This document shows, piece after piece, positions 6,401-6,998 of a stretch of 6,998 nt of DNA; position 1 is the first letter of the stretch; each line of letters opens with the position of its first letter. The translations under genes and the position numbers were made by a program. The notes under the pieces are model-generated. The model ran no database searches. It saw nothing but the letters and a program-made list of their open reading frames with translations, and was not told the DNA's origin. The DNA is taken from assembly GCA_023436425.1 (NCBI GenBank), contig JAEZJD010000100.1, positions 1-6,998 of the forward strand. Direction: 5' to 3'. The stretch comes from Bacteroidota bacterium. GTDB lineage: Bacteria > Bacteroidota > Bacteroidia > Chitinophagales > Chitinophagaceae.

Positions 6401-6500
6401 GTCACTCTGAGCTTGACGAAGAGTGACAGCTGCGTTGTTACTCCGAACTTCAAAAAGAGTGATGGGCTTCGTTGTCACTCTGAGCTTGACGAAGAGTGAC
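6401..6500 (+). repeat. Array of three 27-bp palindromes (GTCACTCT arms)
   Basis: Copies lie at 6401-6427, 6437-6463 and 6474-6500, with linkers of 9 and 10 bases that share a ..CGTT end. The outer two are identical: arms GTCACTCT and AGAGTGAC, loop GAGCTTGACGA. The middle copy has changed (arms GTTACTCC and AGAGTGAT) but can still pair at seven of eight positions if G-U pairs are allowed. The third copy contains the stop codon and last eight codons of the leftward GIY-YIG gene. The repeats are themselves palindromic and the linkers are too short for CRISPR spacers. Confidence 0.92.
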
Positions 6501-6783
6501 CCTTGGAGAGCTCTTTCAATTTTTCTATGTCTCCGGCGATCAACGCTTTTTTCTTCTGGCGGTTCCATCCTTTAATTTGCTTCTCCCAGGCGATAGCATC
6601 ATTGATCTGATCAAACTGTTGCTCATACTTCAGCACAACAGGCCTTCTCGGGTATGTATAACATTTCGAATTTGATCCGCTATTGTGTTCATCTAATCTT
6701 CTTTCAAGATTGTTCGTCACACCTGTATAAAAGCTCCTGTCGCTGCATTCAACAATGTACACCCAAAAGTTGTATGATCGCAT
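6475..6783 (-). CDS. Small GIY-YIG domain nuclease, repeat-associated
   Basis: A 102-residue protein from ATG 6783; the frame upstream of it only adds codons reading into the repeats. The single-domain GIY-YIG fold is recognisable: FWVYIVECSD (6-15, first motif as VYI), SFYTGVTNNLERRLDEH (17-33, second motif as YTG with the conserved Arg at 28 or 29), and AIAWEKQIKGWNR (63-75, with the metal-binding Glu67). Predicted active residues Tyr9, Tyr19, Arg28/29 and Glu67 are all present, so it should be active. Size and pattern match the YhbQ/UPF0213-like group of stand-alone nucleases rather than UvrC or homing enzymes. The last residues (GHSSSSSE) and the TGA are encoded by a palindrome copy. The gene is flanked by palindromes in opposite orientations. 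No Shine-Dalgarno is visible. Its DNA target is unknown; the repeats are an obvious candidate, which is inferred. Confidence 0.9.
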   Translation of the reverse strand: MRSYNFWVYIVECSDRSFYTGVTNNLERRLDEHNSGSNSKCYTYPRRPVVLKYEQQFDQINDAIAWEKQIKGWNRQKKKALIAGDIEKLKELSKGHSSSSSE

Positions 6784-6808
6784 GATTGAAGATAAGGGGT
6801 TGGTGGCT

Positions 6809-6851
6809 TCCTTCGTCATCCTTCGTCATCCTTCGTCAAGCTCAGGATGAC
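6809..6851 (-). repeat. Three decamers plus 27-bp palindrome, copy A upstream of GIY-YIG
   Basis: Decamers TCCTTCGTCA lie at 6809-6818, 6819-6828 and 6829-6838, leading into a palindrome at 6825-6851 with arms GTCATCCT and AGGATGAC. Its loop, read on the minus strand, is exactly GAGCTTGACGA. It begins 26 bp upstream of the GIY-YIG start codon. Confidence 0.92.
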
Positions 6852-6856
6852 AGTCA

Positions 6857-6899
6857 TTCTTCGTCATCCTTCGTCATCCTTCGTCAAGCTCAGGATGAC
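6857..6899 (-). repeat. Three decamers plus 27-bp palindrome, copy B
   Basis: The first decamer is a variant (TTCTTCGTCA, 6857-6866), then two perfect ones at 6867-6876 and 6877-6886. The palindrome at 6873-6899 is identical to copy A. The layout and total length (43 bp) are the same as in copy A and the copy after clpC. Confidence 0.92.
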
Positions 6900-6914
6900 A
6901 CTTTCTTTGAATCG

Positions 6915-6963
6915 TCCTTCGTCATCCGTCGTCGGGCTCATCCTTCGTCAAGCTCAGGATGAC
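6915..6963 (-). repeat. Rearranged decamer/palindrome copy C
   Basis: A decamer at 6915-6924 runs into a broken palindrome half (6921-6939, arm GTCATCCG and loop-like TCGTCGGGCTC). A second palindrome at 6937-6963 differs from copy A only at its first base. It looks like one copy interrupted by, or recombined with, another. Confidence 0.8.
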
Positions 6964-6975
6964 AGGCTTGGTTCG

Positions 6976-6998
6976 TGCTTCGTCATGCTTTGTCATCC
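6976..6998 (-). repeat. Degenerate decamers at window edge
   Basis: TGCTTCGTCA (6976-6985) and TGCTTTGTCA (6986-6995) are variant decamers. The last seven bases, GTCATCC (6992-6998), match the start of a palindrome left arm, so a further copy probably continues past the window. Confidence 0.65.

Larger units (their letters stand above)
6171..6998 (-). mobile_element. Putative GIY-YIG/REP-like palindrome cluster
   Basis: A GIY-YIG nuclease gene lies among at least seven copies or relics of one 27-bp palindrome family, in one orientation on its 3' side (6401-6500) and the other on its 5' side (6825-6963), with an outlying copy after clpC (6187-6213). The limits are uncertain, the right end lies outside the window, and no target duplication is seen. 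It is grouped as one element by association only; scattered chromosomal repeats that happen to gather here are an alternative. Confidence 0.4.

Noticed and set aside
6401..6500. CRISPR-like array of regularly spaced repeats
   Set aside because: Linkers are only 9-10 bases and similar to each other, the 27-bp repeats are full palindromes, and no cas genes are present.
6356..6568. Minus-strand reading frame across the palindromes
   Set aside because: It overlaps the palindrome array and the GIY-YIG gene in another frame and resembles no protein family.

Overview
The window most likely comes from the chromosome of a Bacteroidota bacterium, probably Chitinophagaceae or a close relative. This is inferred from a tandem pair of exported amidohydrolase genes, a four-helix-bundle (S23/IVP family) gene flanked by short repeats, a ClpC-type unfoldase with an M domain, weak or absent Shine-Dalgarno sequences before most genes, and A/T-rich intergenic DNA. 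No rRNA, tRNA or CRISPR is visible.

Layout. Positions 1-825 hold the C-terminal 274 residues of a metal-dependent amidohydrolase that begins outside the window. Positions 825-1340 look like an inserted cassette: an array of 8-bp GTTC-type repeats starts on the last base of the amidohydrolase stop codon, a four-helix-bundle gene follows, and the same octamers return in opposite orientation inside the 3' end of that gene. Positions 1398-2720 encode a second exported amidohydrolase-fold protein that has lost the metal-binding histidines its neighbour keeps. A bidirectional hairpin terminator (2734-2771) separates this left operon from a leftward pair: a STAS-domain protein (3568-3170) followed by an SMR-family exporter of the SugE/Gdx type (3111-2785). 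From a short divergent intergenic region, clpC (3648-6170) reads rightward and appears monocistronic, with its own strong terminator at 6243-6277.

The right end (6171-6998) is the most unusual part. A small GIY-YIG nuclease gene (6783-6475, minus strand) lies among at least seven copies or relics of a 27-bp palindrome made of two 8-bp arms and an 11-bp loop. The loop (GAGCTTGACGA) is nearly constant, while the arms come in two types that remain self-complementary. One type is repeatedly preceded by three tandem decamers (TCCTTCGTCA). The palindromes have opposite orientations on the two sides of the gene, and the gene's own stop codon lies inside one of them.

How it works together. The amidohydrolase pair probably acts in the periplasm or envelope on cyclic amides or peptide-like substrates. 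ClpC is the ATP-driven unfoldase partner of ClpP in protein quality control. The STAS and SMR genes may be co-transcribed, but no functional link is evident. The two repeat-plus-small-protein modules (S23 with octamers, GIY-YIG with palindromes) resemble in outline the REP/RAYT relationship, in which a small nuclease-like protein is linked to non-autonomous palindromes. This is an inference from layout. Whether either association has already been described could not be checked here.
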